Part shown: piece by piece, positions 16,965 to 25,818 of the stretch
Position numbering within the stretch: the stretch's first letter is position 1
Layout of the letters: each line of letters begins with the position of its first letter
Assembly (NCBI RefSeq): GCF_002893765.1
Contig: NZ_CP025938.1
Coordinates: 1,426,001-1,490,000, forward strand
Direction: 5' to 3'
DNA length: 64,000 bases
Origin: Tamlana carrageenivorans
GTDB lineage: Bacteria > Bacteroidota > Bacteroidia > Flavobacteriales > Flavobacteriaceae
Made by a program: the position numbers and the translations under genes
The notes under the pieces: generated by a model
What the model was told of the DNA's origin: nothing
The model's database searches: none
Seen by the model: the letters and a program-made list of their open reading frames with translations, nothing else

Positions 16965-17813
16965 TTATTCGTTTTTAACCACAAAAATTAATGAAGAGGC
17001 TTCTTTTGATCGTTTTGCTTTCAAATTTGATTTAAATCCCGTCATAAAAGCACGAATTAGTTTGAAACTTGCTTTTTTATATTTTTCTGAAAGCAAGCTC
17101 ACATAATAGGCATCAAATTTCATAGGAAGGACATCTACAACTTTTAAATTATGTTTTGTTAATAATGCCGACATTGAAGTTTTACAAAAATGCCAAAGAT
17201 GTCTAGGTGCATCATAAGCAGCCCAAAATTCTTGATAATAAATCGCATCGTAACTTTTATGATTAGGAACAGCAATAATTAAAGTTCCAGTAGGTTTTAG
17301 TAGTTTTTTATAGATTTCTATTTGATTTTCTAAATCTGGTAAATGCTCTAAAACATGCCAGAGGGTTATAACATCAAATCGGTGTTGTTTAAATTTAAGA
17401 AGCTCATCGGTATCAAAAACCCCGTGGTTGGTTTTTTTATTTGCAATCTCGCGAGCATGAGCATTTGGTTCTATACCATAACCATACCAACCATTTTGTT
17501 TCGCTACTTTTAAAAAATCCCCAGTTCCACAGCCTATATCTAACAATATTTTACCATCTGTGGCATACTCATTAATAAGTTTAACTTTACTCTTAAGAGC
17601 CTTTCCACGCACCATATGATATAATATTTCAACCAAATTCCTTCTAGAATCCGTATGAGAAATATAGTCTTTACTCTCGTAATAATGTGGCAATTTATCT
17701 GGGTCTGGCTTGGGCGTGGTTTCTAAAAACCCAAATTCCGAATTTTTAATCAGTGTAAACTCTTCTCCTGAAACGGAATGGTCAATAACTTTTAAGGCGT
17801 TGTCGTCTGTCAC
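16965..17813 (-). CDS. Class I SAM-dependent methyltransferase
   Basis: A 282-residue methyltransferase. The SAM-binding motif I is ILLDIGCGTGDFLKVAKQNG (about residues 90-108), followed by YGIEPN and the post-motif DVITLWHVLEHLPD. It resembles the methyltransferases associated with cell-surface glycans or O-antigen, with a preceding region (KPDPDKLPHYYESKDYISH) found in that group. The substrate is unknown. Start is GTG at 17813. Its upstream region merges into the tandem array. Confidence 0.8.
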   Translation of the reverse strand: MTDDNALKVIDHSVSGEEFTLIKNSEFGFLETTPKPDPDKLPHYYESKDYISHTDSRRNLVEILYHMVRGKALKSKVKLINEYATDGKILLDIGCGTGDFLKVAKQNGWYGYGIEPNAHAREIANKKTNHGVFDTDELLKFKQHRFDVITLWHVLEHLPDLENQIEIYKKLLKPTGTLIIAVPNHKSYDAIYYQEFWAAYDAPRHLWHFCKTSMSALLTKHNLKVVDVLPMKFDAYYVSLLSEKYKKASFKLIRAFMTGFKSNLKAKRSKEASSLIFVVKNE

Positions 17814-17899
17814 AATTTGAAATAATTAAGTGTAAATAACAGTATTATTTAGCTAATAAACGTACTAAATGTAATGTATAAACAGAAAGATAAAAAAGA

Positions 17900-19860
17900 A
17901 AAGTTTAAAAAAAACATCAAAACGATTCGAAACCGCTTACAATAAAGCAGGATCAGCCTAATTCATATAAATCTATTGTCAGTCTGAACCTGTTGGAGAC
18001 CTGTTTTTGCATTAAAGATTCACTAAAAAAAACATTTAGACAAGCTCAGTGTGACACAAAAACTAGGATTAAACCAAGGTCCATTTATCACAAAAAGGGG
18101 AAATCTTGATTGCGTTTTAAATGGAAATACAGACTTAAAAACATCTTGAACTTCAAAAAAGAAATAAATAAAGGTTGTTATTTTGATGAAATTTCTAGAT
18201 GAAACTGATACGTTTTCAACTAAATCTCGTGTCAGTCTGAGCTTATCGAATACCTATTTTTGCATCAAAGTTTTACTAAAAAAGCACTTCGACAAGCTTA
18301 GTGTAACATAAAAACCATGAATAAACAAAACCCTATTTACCGCAAAAAATGAAAATTTTAATTGCTTTTTAAATGGAAACACAGACTAAAAACAGACCTA
18401 AAAAACATATTGAACTTCAAAAAGGAATTAATAAAGGCTACTTTTTCAATAAAGTTTCTAGGTAAAATTGATACATTTTCAACTAAATCTCGTGTCAGTC
18501 TGAGCTTGTCGAAGACCTATTTTTGCATCAAAGTTTAAACAAAAAATACTTCGACATGCTTAGTGTGACACAAAAACTATGATTAAACTAAGGTCAATTT
18601 ATCACAAAAAGTGAAAATCTTGATTGCATTTTAAATGGAAATTCAGACCTAAAAAACATCCTGAACTTTAACAAAGAAATAAATAAAGGCTGTTTTTTTG
18701 ATGAAATTTCTAGATGAACCTGATACGTTTTCAACTAAATCTCGTGTCAATCTAAGCTTATCGAAGACCTATTTTTGCATCAAAGTTTAAACAAAAAATA
18801 CTTCGACATGCTTAGTGTGACAGAAAAACTATGATTAAACTAAGGTCAATTTATCACAAAAAGTGAAAATCTTGATTGCATTTTAAATAGAAATACAGAC
18901 TTAAAAACATCTTGAACTTCAAAAAAGAAATAAATAAAGGCTGTTTTTTTGATGAAATTTTCAGGTGAAATTGATACATTTTCAACTAAATCTCGTGTCA
19001 GTCTGAGCTTATCGAATACCTATTTTTGCATCAAAGTTTTACTAAAAAAGCACTTCGACAAGCTTAGTGTAACATAAAAACCATGAATAAACAAAACCCT
19101 ATTTACCGCAAAAAATGAAAATTTTAATTGCTTTTTAAATGGAAACACAGACTAAAAACAGACCTAAAAAACATATTGAACTTCAAAAAGGAATTAATAA
19201 AGGCTACTTTTTCAATAAAGTTTCTAGGTAAAATTGATACATTTTCAACTAAATCTCGTGTCAGTCTGAGCTTGTCGAAGACCTATTTTTGCATCAAAGT
19301 TTAAACAAAAAATACTTCGACATGCTTAGTGTGACACAAAAACTATGATTAAACTAAGGTCAATTTATCACAAAAAGTGAAAATCTTGATTGCATTTTAA
19401 ATAGAAATACAGACTTAAAAACATCTTGAACTTCAAAAAAGAAATAAATAAAGGCTGTTTTTTTGATGAAATTTTCAGGTGAAACTGATACGATTTCAAT
19501 TAAATTTCGTGTCAGTCTGAGCTTGTCGAAGACCTATTTTTGCATCAAAGTTTTACTAAAAAAGCACTTCGACAAGCTTAGTGTAACATAAAAACCATGA
19601 ATAAACAAAACCCTATTTATCGCAAAAAATGAAAATTTTAATTGCTTTTTAAATGGAAACACAGACTAAAAACAGACCTAAAAAACATCTTGAACTTCAA
19701 AAAGGAATTAATAAAGGCTACTTTTTTAATAAAGTTTCTAGGTGAAATTGATACATTTTCAACTAAATCTCGTGTCAGTCTGAGCTTATCAAATACCTAT
19801 TTTTGCGTCAAATTTTCATTAAAAAACACTTCTACAAACTCAGTGTGACATAAAAAATAT
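17900..19860. repeat. Non-coding tandem array of about 250-263 bp units with hairpins
   Basis: Eight units are marked by GTCAGTCTGAGCTT-like words at 17978, 18231, 18494, 18746, 18997, 19260, 19511 and 19774 (spacings 253, 263, 252, 251, 263, 251, 263). About 55 bp later each unit has the partner ACTTCGACAAGCTTAGTGTAAC-type word, so every unit can form an imperfect hairpin. The two unit lengths differ in the linker (CTATGATTAAACTAAGGTC versus CCATGAATAAACAAAACCC types) and alternate roughly A-B-A-A-B-A-B. A stretch of about 400 bp from 18231 recurs at 18997 with no difference that I can see, giving a 766-bp higher-order period. The short ORFs inside are artefacts of repetition. The array ends just before a parS-like site. 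Confidence 0.9.
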
Positions 19861-19874
19861 CATTAAAAAACACA

Positions 19875-19890
19875 TGTTCCACGTGGAACG
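19875..19890. promoter_or_regulatory. parS-like palindrome, site 1
   Basis: TGTTCCACGTGGAACG holds a perfect 14-bp palindrome and matches the widely conserved ParB-binding parS core (TGTTNCACGTGAAACA) closely. It lies between the tandem array and the mnmG 3' end. Confidence 0.65.
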
Positions 19891-19918
19891 TTTCAAAAAG
19901 AAATGCTTTTTTTAAGGA

Positions 19919-21790
19919 TTATCTACCCATATAAACAAGCAATACAGAGATGTCATTTGGAGATACACCACTAATTCTGGAAGCCTGAGAAACGGTTGTA
20001 GGTTGTATTTTTTTAAGCTTTTCACGAGCCTCAAAACTCATGGATTTGATTTGAGAATAGTCAAAATTAGCTGGTATTTTAACATACTCTAAACGACTTA
20101 ATTTATCGGCATTATTCTTTTCTTTAGCAATATATCCTGCATACTTCACTTGTATCTCTGCCTGCTCAATAATCTCACGATCTAAGTTGTTTTCTTGAAT
20201 ATAAACCTCAACACTATCTACTTTTCTGAGATCATCCATTTCGATATTTGGTCGTGCAAAAACCTTAAACAACTTCCCGGATTGCTTTACAGGCGACGAG
20301 GATTTACTTTCTAAAATAGGATTAATCACCTCCGGCTTAACACTTGTTTTTTCAAAGAAGTCAACAAACTTTTCGGCTGCCTCATGCTTCTCCTCCATCC
20401 GTTTTAAACGTTTTTCAGAAGCTAAACCAAGCTCAAAACCTTTTGGTGTTAATCTAAAATCCGCATTATCCTGACGCAATAAAGTACGATATTCAGCCCT
20501 TGAAGTAAACATACGATAAGGCTCTTCTGTACCCTTCGTAATTAAATCATCTATTAAAACTCCTATATAAGCTTCATCTCTTTTTAAAGTAAAAGCCTCC
20601 CGTTCTTGAACTTTTAAGCTGGCATTAATACCAGCCATTAAGCCTTGAGAAGCAGCCTCTTCATAACCAGTAGTACCATTAATTTGTCCAGCAAAATACA
20701 ACCCTTCAACCAACTTAGTTTCCAAAGTATGTTTAAGCTGTGTAGGTGGAAAATAATCATATTCAATAGCATATCCTGGTCTGAAGAATTTCACATTCTC
20801 AAAACCTACTACCGAACGTAAAGCCTTAAACTGAACATCTTCTGGAAGCGATGTAGAAAAACCATTCACATAAACTTCACAGGTATGCCAGCCTTCAGGT
20901 TCGATAAATAATTGATGCCTGTCCTTATCTGCAAAACGATTTATTTTATCTTCGATAGACGGACAATAACGTGGACCCAAACTTTTAATTCGACCGTTAA
21001 ACATAGGCGAACGATCAAACCCCTCACGTAACAAATCATGAACTTGTTCGCTAGTATAAGTCATGTAACAAGAACGCTGTTCTACAAGAGGTTTCGTTAT
21101 GTCTAAAAATGAAAATTTTTCAGGATTATCATCACCAGGTTGTTCGGTCATTTTAGAATAATCTAAACTTCGTCCGTCAACTCTTGGAGGTGTTCCAGTT
21201 TTCATTCTACCAGATTCGAAACCTAATTCTACCAGTTGTTCGGTAATACCGGTTGCAGCTTTTTCCCCTGCTCTACCTCCACCAAAATTTTTATCACCAA
21301 TATGAATTAAACCATTTAGAAAAGTTCCATTAGTAAGTACCACAGATTTGGCCTTTATAGAAACACCTAGCGAAGTTTTTACTCCGGATACACGTCCGTT
21401 TTCAATTAACAAACCAGCAACCATTTCTTGATAAAAATCTAAATTAGGAGTACCCTCTAAAAGCATACGCCAATCTTCAGCAAATCGCATACGGTCACTT
21501 TGAACCCTCGGACTCCACATCGCAGGTCCTTTAGATTTATTAAGCATCTTAAATTGAATAGCCGATGTATCAGACACAATACCGCTGTAACCACCTAAAG
21601 CATCAATCTCACGAACAATTTGCCCCTTAGCAATTCCTCCCATAGCGGGATTACAAGACATCTGAGCGATGTTTTGCAGGTTCATGGTAACTAACAAGGT
21701 TTTACTACCCATGTTAGCCGCTGCGGCCGCCGCTTCACTTCCTGCGTGCCCAGCACCTACAACGATAACATCATAAACTTCATTAAACAT
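19919..21790 (-). CDS. mnmG: tRNA uridine-5-carboxymethylaminomethyl modification enzyme MnmG
   Basis: FAD protein that, with MnmE, modifies the wobble uridine of certain tRNAs. 623 residues: N-terminal GAGHAGSEAA dinucleotide motif, CNPAMGGIAKG, GRMKTGTPPRVDGRS, NGFSTSLP, GQINGTTGYEEAASQG and the C-terminal helical MnmE-binding part ending in RISGVSPNDISVLLVYMGR. The start is the ATG at 21790 (MFNEVYDVIVVG); the longer frame begins with TTG at 21805 and adds five residues foreign to the family. One parS-like site lies 21 bp upstream and another 29 bp past the stop. Confidence 0.96.
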   Translation of the reverse strand: MFNEVYDVIVVGAGHAGSEAAAAAANMGSKTLLVTMNLQNIAQMSCNPAMGGIAKGQIVREIDALGGYSGIVSDTSAIQFKMLNKSKGPAMWSPRVQSDRMRFAEDWRMLLEGTPNLDFYQEMVAGLLIENGRVSGVKTSLGVSIKAKSVVLTNGTFLNGLIHIGDKNFGGGRAGEKAATGITEQLVELGFESGRMKTGTPPRVDGRSLDYSKMTEQPGDDNPEKFSFLDITKPLVEQRSCYMTYTSEQVHDLLREGFDRSPMFNGRIKSLGPRYCPSIEDKINRFADKDRHQLFIEPEGWHTCEVYVNGFSTSLPEDVQFKALRSVVGFENVKFFRPGYAIEYDYFPPTQLKHTLETKLVEGLYFAGQINGTTGYEEAASQGLMAGINASLKVQEREAFTLKRDEAYIGVLIDDLITKGTEEPYRMFTSRAEYRTLLRQDNADFRLTPKGFELGLASEKRLKRMEEKHEAAEKFVDFFEKTSVKPEVINPILESKSSSPVKQSGKLFKVFARPNIEMDDLRKVDSVEVYIQENNLDREIIEQAEIQVKYAGYIAKEKNNADKLSRLEYVKIPANFDYSQIKSMSFEAREKLKKIQPTTVSQASRISGVSPNDISVLLVYMGR

Positions 21791-21810
21791 AAAATCTGGT
21801 TTCAATACAG

Positions 21811-21826
21811 TGTTCCACGTGGAACA
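21811..21826. promoter_or_regulatory. parS-like palindrome, site 2
   Basis: TGTTCCACGTGGAACA is a perfect 16-bp palindrome of parS type. It lies between the mnmG -7 element (21844-21851) and the ATG (21790), so a bound protein would sit in the transcribed leader. Confidence 0.7.
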
Positions 21827-21843
21827 CTAAAATTTTTAGTTTG

Positions 21844-21851
21844 CAAATATA
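21844..21851 (-). promoter_or_regulatory. -7 promoter element of mnmG
   Basis: On the minus strand TATATTTG matches TAnnTTTG. It lies in the 63-bp gap between ybeY and mnmG, 53 bp upstream of the mnmG ATG. Confidence 0.55.
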
Positions 21852-21868
21852 CAATGAAATACGGAATC

Positions 21869-22279
21869 CTACTTCAAGCGAGATAAATAGAAATTTTCTT
21901 TCTCACGCATCAATTTTGCTTCATCATCCGTTTTATCTTTATAGCCACAATAATGTAAAATACCATGTATGATAACTCGACACATTTCCTCGTCAAAATC
22001 AACATTATATTCTAACGCATTATCACGCACACGATCAACCGAAATATAAATATCACCTTGAATAATTTTACCTATGGAATAATCAAAACTTATGATATCG
22101 GTAAGAGTATCATGATTTAAAAACTCCACATTTAAATCGTACAAATAATCATCGGTACAGAAAATATAATTTATCTCTTCAAGCTTATGGTTTTCCAAAG
22201 CTATGGCATCCTTTATCCATTTAGAAATAGTGCCCTCCGAGGCAAGTTCAAATTCAGTTTCGTAATTAAAATTAATCAT
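21869..22279 (-). CDS. ybeY: Endoribonuclease YbeY (16S rRNA maturation)
   Basis: A 136-residue zinc-dependent RNase for rRNA 3' end maturation and ribosome quality control. The metal site reads HGILHYCGYKDKTDDE: two His are present, while the third His of the general motif (HGxLHLxGYDH) is Asp, a form I believe is common in Bacteroidota. LNHDTLTDIISFDY is the second conserved block. The ATG at 22279 overlaps the end of the DUF4175 gene by 8 nt, so translation is probably coupled. Confidence 0.9.
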   Translation of the reverse strand: MINFNYETEFELASEGTISKWIKDAIALENHKLEEINYIFCTDDYLYDLNVEFLNHDTLTDIISFDYSIGKIIQGDIYISVDRVRDNALEYNVDFDEEMCRVIIHGILHYCGYKDKTDDEAKLMREKENFYLSRLK

Positions 22280-25200
22280 GATCTTCCTTAAAATATAGCT
22301 TTACACGTTCTTTGTAAATTTGCTGCAAAGGTAAAGCTTGTCGGTTTAAAATTTCGGTAGTTTTAAAATATTGTTTTGCCTTCGGTAATTGATCCGTAGA
22401 AACCCCATTAAAATCATTATTAGGTGTTTCAGATTCTCGTTTATCATCTTCACCCTGTTCTAGAGTTGCATTTTCCAAACGCATTAACTGATGTTTCAAA
22501 TTCATCATACGTTGAAGCGTACGTTCCGTAAAACCTTCATTCAACAAATCCATTTCGATTCGTTCCATCTGACGCACCAAAGCAGCTCCCGTTCCAGATT
22601 TACCTTCCTGTGATAACTTTGCTTTTAAAGCATCACGTAAGGCCTGTTGCTGTTTATAAATTTCAAATAATAAAGCATCTTGCGCGTCGCTTTCACCTTG
22701 TCCTGAACCCGCTTTACCATCACCTTCTTCGCCAGCTTTACCATTTTGTCCCTTTTTATCACTTTCTTTAGAACCCTCCTGATCTTCCCCTTCCTGCTGT
22801 CCATTCCCTTCTTTAGGCTTTCCTTTTTCACTTTTAGACAAGCCTTCCTCCATCATCTTGTTTAATTCTTCCTGACCCATAATAATATCAGGAAGTTGCA
22901 TCTCACCTTGCCCACCTTGCCCGGCAGACATGCTCAAGCTTTCTTCCATATTATCCAAAACGTCACTTAAAAAATGGGAAAGGTTATTGGTAGCCGTAAT
23001 AGTAAATTGTTGATTAGAAACACCCTGATAAACGTGATTTTCCGCAAACAACTCCAACGCCTTATCTATGTTATAATAAACCTCTGAGATTTCCTTATTA
23101 ACTTGTTCGGATAATTTTGGCTGTCGCAATGATAAAGCAAAAAGACTATCATCTACATGCTCGAAATAAACCCGTAAATCATTTTGTTTTTTAAGGTAAT
23201 TTGCAAACTTGTTATGATCATCCTGAATACTTTTAAATTGATTCATCAAGGCCTCTTGCTCGAAAGAAAAAAGTACTAAGTTGTCTAGTACCTGTCGCAA
23301 CATTTCGGCATCCTCTTGCATGGATTCCGCTCCACCCATTTGCATAGCAGATTTCATTTGAGCGCTCATCTGCTTCATTTTTTCGGCAGCCTTCTTCTGG
23401 CTCTTTTGAGCATCGTTTAAATTTTTATTTTGTTCTTCAGGTTTAGCCTCTTTATCTTCCTCTAATTTTTGAAGCTCATCAAGCGCTTTATTTTGTTCGG
23501 ACTGCACTTCATTTTCATCGAGTTTATCCCGCGGAATTTCAATAGGTTTTTTTAGAACTTTACTTTCTTTCTCTAAATCTTCAATCTCCTTTTTATAGTC
23601 TTCAAAACTTTTATTTAAGCCATCTTGTTTTTCAGATTGATTTTCAGATTTAGGTTTGTTAGATAATACTTCTTGTTCTTCAGCAAGATTTAATAAATCT
23701 TCTTGCAACTTCTCCAATTTCTTTTCAACATAAAAGCGTTTGGTTAACTCCAACATTTGCTCCAAGCTGCGTTTCTTATTTTTGTTTTCTTTAGCGAGCT
23801 CCTCAAGTTTATTAATCAGTTCTTCTTTATTAATTTTCTCTTGAAGACGTTCTAACTCCTCCAATAATTTTTCATCCTTTTTTAATCGTTCCTCATTGTC
23901 CTTTAAACGCTGTTTTAAATCTTCTTTAAATTTGTCCTTCTCCTCATTGTCTTTTTGAAACTCTTCTAAATTATCATGAAGCTTTTTATTGAATTGTTTC
24001 ATCATGTCATCCTGCTGCTTTTGATATTTCAGAAAAGATTCTAACTTCTTTTTATCATTAAAATTTAAAACCTTTTTTTCGAGTTGGGTCTTGGTTAATT
24101 GCTCCAAGGACTTTTGCTGCGTATCAAATTTATTTAGAGATTTATTCAAATCTTGAATGGCATCTTGTTGTTCATTTAAGTTTTTCTCAATAGCTTCTTC
24201 AGTAGTACGCTTTCTATAGCTAAAAATCTGACTTTTAACCGATTTAAATTTATTAACTACGTCATTATCAATAACTTGAAAATATAAATCATAAGAAATT
24301 CCTGCTTCAATATTCAAATTATTAGGGAAAGCAGTAACAAATTCAGAAACATTAGAATTAGAAAATGGTAAGACCACAATCTGTTTAGCTTCTTCATCAT
24401 GAGAAGGGTAATAAACCATTTGTAATTTAGAAAAGCCATAATCGTCACTTACCTGACCATAAAAATAAAGGGTTTGTAAATCGACCGTATCCTTTTCAAC
24501 TTTAATACGCACTTCAGGGTGCTCATCTTTAATAACCCTAATAGAAAAATCTAAATTTTCATAATTTTTGAGATTGCTATTACTCGTACTTAATCCGTAA
24601 TTAAAAGGATTAAACGCCTGCTTAGAAAACTTAAAGGCGTTAGCACCATCTGAAACAAAGAGACTGGTGTCATTAGATACAAACTGTACTTCGTTAGTCG
24701 ACTTAGTTTGAACTTGCCAAGTAATTTTCGTGCCTTCAGGAACCGAAGCATTACCGGTGCTTTTCAAGGTTTCATTAGCTTTTTTAGTATAGTTTGGATA
24801 ATCTAAAATCATATTAAAACTCACTAAAGACGGCGTTGGAATTACATTTATCTGATAGTTTTTAGAATACACATCGTTTGCAGACAAACGGAAATCAATT
24901 GTTTCTTTAGGTTGAGAAAACACATATTCAAAAGTACCTATCCCCTTTTTCTCTAAAAAATAAACCTCATCATTATAAAAAATTTGAACAGATTCTGGAA
25001 CCACTTCACCAACAGTTTCCACACGTACAGTAAAATCCTTGTTCTCTACAGCATTTAAATCATTATTTATTACAAAAAATTTGAAAGGCGCTGGTGGCTC
25101 ATACGCCGTTTTATAATCGACCACCCGTTTATAACTCGCGCTAAATCCATTTATATGTCCAGACAAAAACACTAATAAAATAATAAGCACAGGAATGGCA

Positions 25201-25667
25201 GCATATTTTAAATACTTTGTCGTCGATTTAAAATTAACGGCTAATTTAAAAGGCACGGGTTGAAGCTCCAACGATTTTTGTTCAATACTCGCCAAGAGCA
25301 ATTCCGATTGCAATTTATTCTGATGCAATTGTAAAACGTTTAGCAGTTTATCGTTAACCTCAGGAAAATGTTTACCAATAATTTTAGAAGCAAATTCGTA
25401 ATCAATACCCTTTTGGAGTTTAAATAATTTAGCTAATGGCAAGACTAAAAATTTAATAAGCAAGCCTAATTCAACAATCACGAACAACCAAAACAGCACG
25501 GTTCTAGATGTAGGGTTTAACCATAAAACAGATTCTATGAAAAGGGTTAGAAGAAAATACAGCAAGCCTATTGTAAAAAATAACAGGGCACCTTTAAGCA
25601 ATTCATTAAAATAAAATCGCCTAATAAATACCTCTAACTTTTCTTGTATAATTTTAAAATGATTCAT
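22272..25667 (-). CDS. DUF4175-family large membrane-anchored coiled-coil protein
   Basis: About 1131 residues. Two or three membrane spans lie in the first 170 residues (LLKGALLFFTIGLLYFLLTL, TVLFWLFVIVELGLLIKFLV, YAAIPVLIILLVFLSG), then a beta-rich extracytoplasmic part to about 480. Next comes a long Glu/Lys/Gln coiled coil (about 490-840), then a low-complexity Gly/Ser/Gln/Asp-rich segment (about 955-1020) and a final helical region. This is the flavobacterial DUF4175 layout; the function is unknown and probably relates to the cell envelope. The start is the ATG at 25667 (MNHFKIIQ); the frame is open four codons further up. It overlaps ybeY by 8 nt. Confidence 0.8.
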   Translation of the reverse strand: MNHFKIIQEKLEVFIRRFYFNELLKGALLFFTIGLLYFLLTLFIESVLWLNPTSRTVLFWLFVIVELGLLIKFLVLPLAKLFKLQKGIDYEFASKIIGKHFPEVNDKLLNVLQLHQNKLQSELLLASIEQKSLELQPVPFKLAVNFKSTTKYLKYAAIPVLIILLVFLSGHINGFSASYKRVVDYKTAYEPPAPFKFFVINNDLNAVENKDFTVRVETVGEVVPESVQIFYNDEVYFLEKKGIGTFEYVFSQPKETIDFRLSANDVYSKNYQINVIPTPSLVSFNMILDYPNYTKKANETLKSTGNASVPEGTKITWQVQTKSTNEVQFVSNDTSLFVSDGANAFKFSKQAFNPFNYGLSTSNSNLKNYENLDFSIRVIKDEHPEVRIKVEKDTVDLQTLYFYGQVSDDYGFSKLQMVYYPSHDEEAKQIVVLPFSNSNVSEFVTAFPNNLNIEAGISYDLYFQVIDNDVVNKFKSVKSQIFSYRKRTTEEAIEKNLNEQQDAIQDLNKSLNKFDTQQKSLEQLTKTQLEKKVLNFNDKKKLESFLKYQKQQDDMMKQFNKKLHDNLEEFQKDNEEKDKFKEDLKQRLKDNEERLKKDEKLLEELERLQEKINKEELINKLEELAKENKNKKRSLEQMLELTKRFYVEKKLEKLQEDLLNLAEEQEVLSNKPKSENQSEKQDGLNKSFEDYKKEIEDLEKESKVLKKPIEIPRDKLDENEVQSEQNKALDELQKLEEDKEAKPEEQNKNLNDAQKSQKKAAEKMKQMSAQMKSAMQMGGAESMQEDAEMLRQVLDNLVLFSFEQEALMNQFKSIQDDHNKFANYLKKQNDLRVYFEHVDDSLFALSLRQPKLSEQVNKEISEVYYNIDKALELFAENHVYQGVSNQQFTITATNNLSHFLSDVLDNMEESLSMSAGQGGQGEMQLPDIIMGQEELNKMMEEGLSKSEKGKPKEGNGQQEGEDQEGSKESDKKGQNGKAGEEGDGKAGSGQGESDAQDALLFEIYKQQQALRDALKAKLSQEGKSGTGAALVRQMERIEMDLLNEGFTERTLQRMMNLKHQLMRLENATLEQGEDDKRESETPNNDFNGVSTDQLPKAKQYFKTTEILNRQALPLQQIYKERVKLYFKEDHD

Positions 25668-25756
25668 GCACCCCTCCAAACCTAATTGTTGATAATCTTT
25701 TAACTTACTAAACTACAATTTTATTTTTTACGAGGTTCTAAATAAGCTGTTAATTG

Positions 25757-25764
25757 TATCTTTG
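25757..25764 (+). promoter_or_regulatory. -7 promoter element of gltX
   Basis: TATCTTTG matches TAnnTTTG, 54 bp upstream of the gltX ATG. It sits inside the frame open upstream of gltX, supporting the downstream start. Confidence 0.6.
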
Positions 25765-25818
25765 CAGCGCTTCTTGACGCCTTGTTTAAGAGGCTATTTT
25801 CAACAGAAACATTATATC

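Noticed and set aside
19642..19848. ORF inside the repeat array
   Set aside because: It is a by-product of repeated sequence; the frame is not kept between units and nothing resembles a protein.
17900..19860. The repeat array as a CRISPR array
   Set aside because: Units are about 250-263 bp with no short constant repeat alternating with unique spacers, and no cas genes are near.
21791..21805. Longer mnmG from a TTG at 21805
   Set aside because: Five residues before the conserved MFNEVYDVIVVG start; the ATG at 21790 fits the family.
19919..21826. Origin of replication at mnmG itself
   Set aside because: mnmG (gidA) is often origin-linked, but the flanks here are palindromes of parS type and hairpin repeats, without a cluster of DnaA boxes; the 54.5 kb gap is the better candidate.
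22272..22279. Overlap of ybeY and the DUF4175 gene as an assembly error
   Set aside because: An 8-nt overlap with both reading frames intact is normal for coupled genes.
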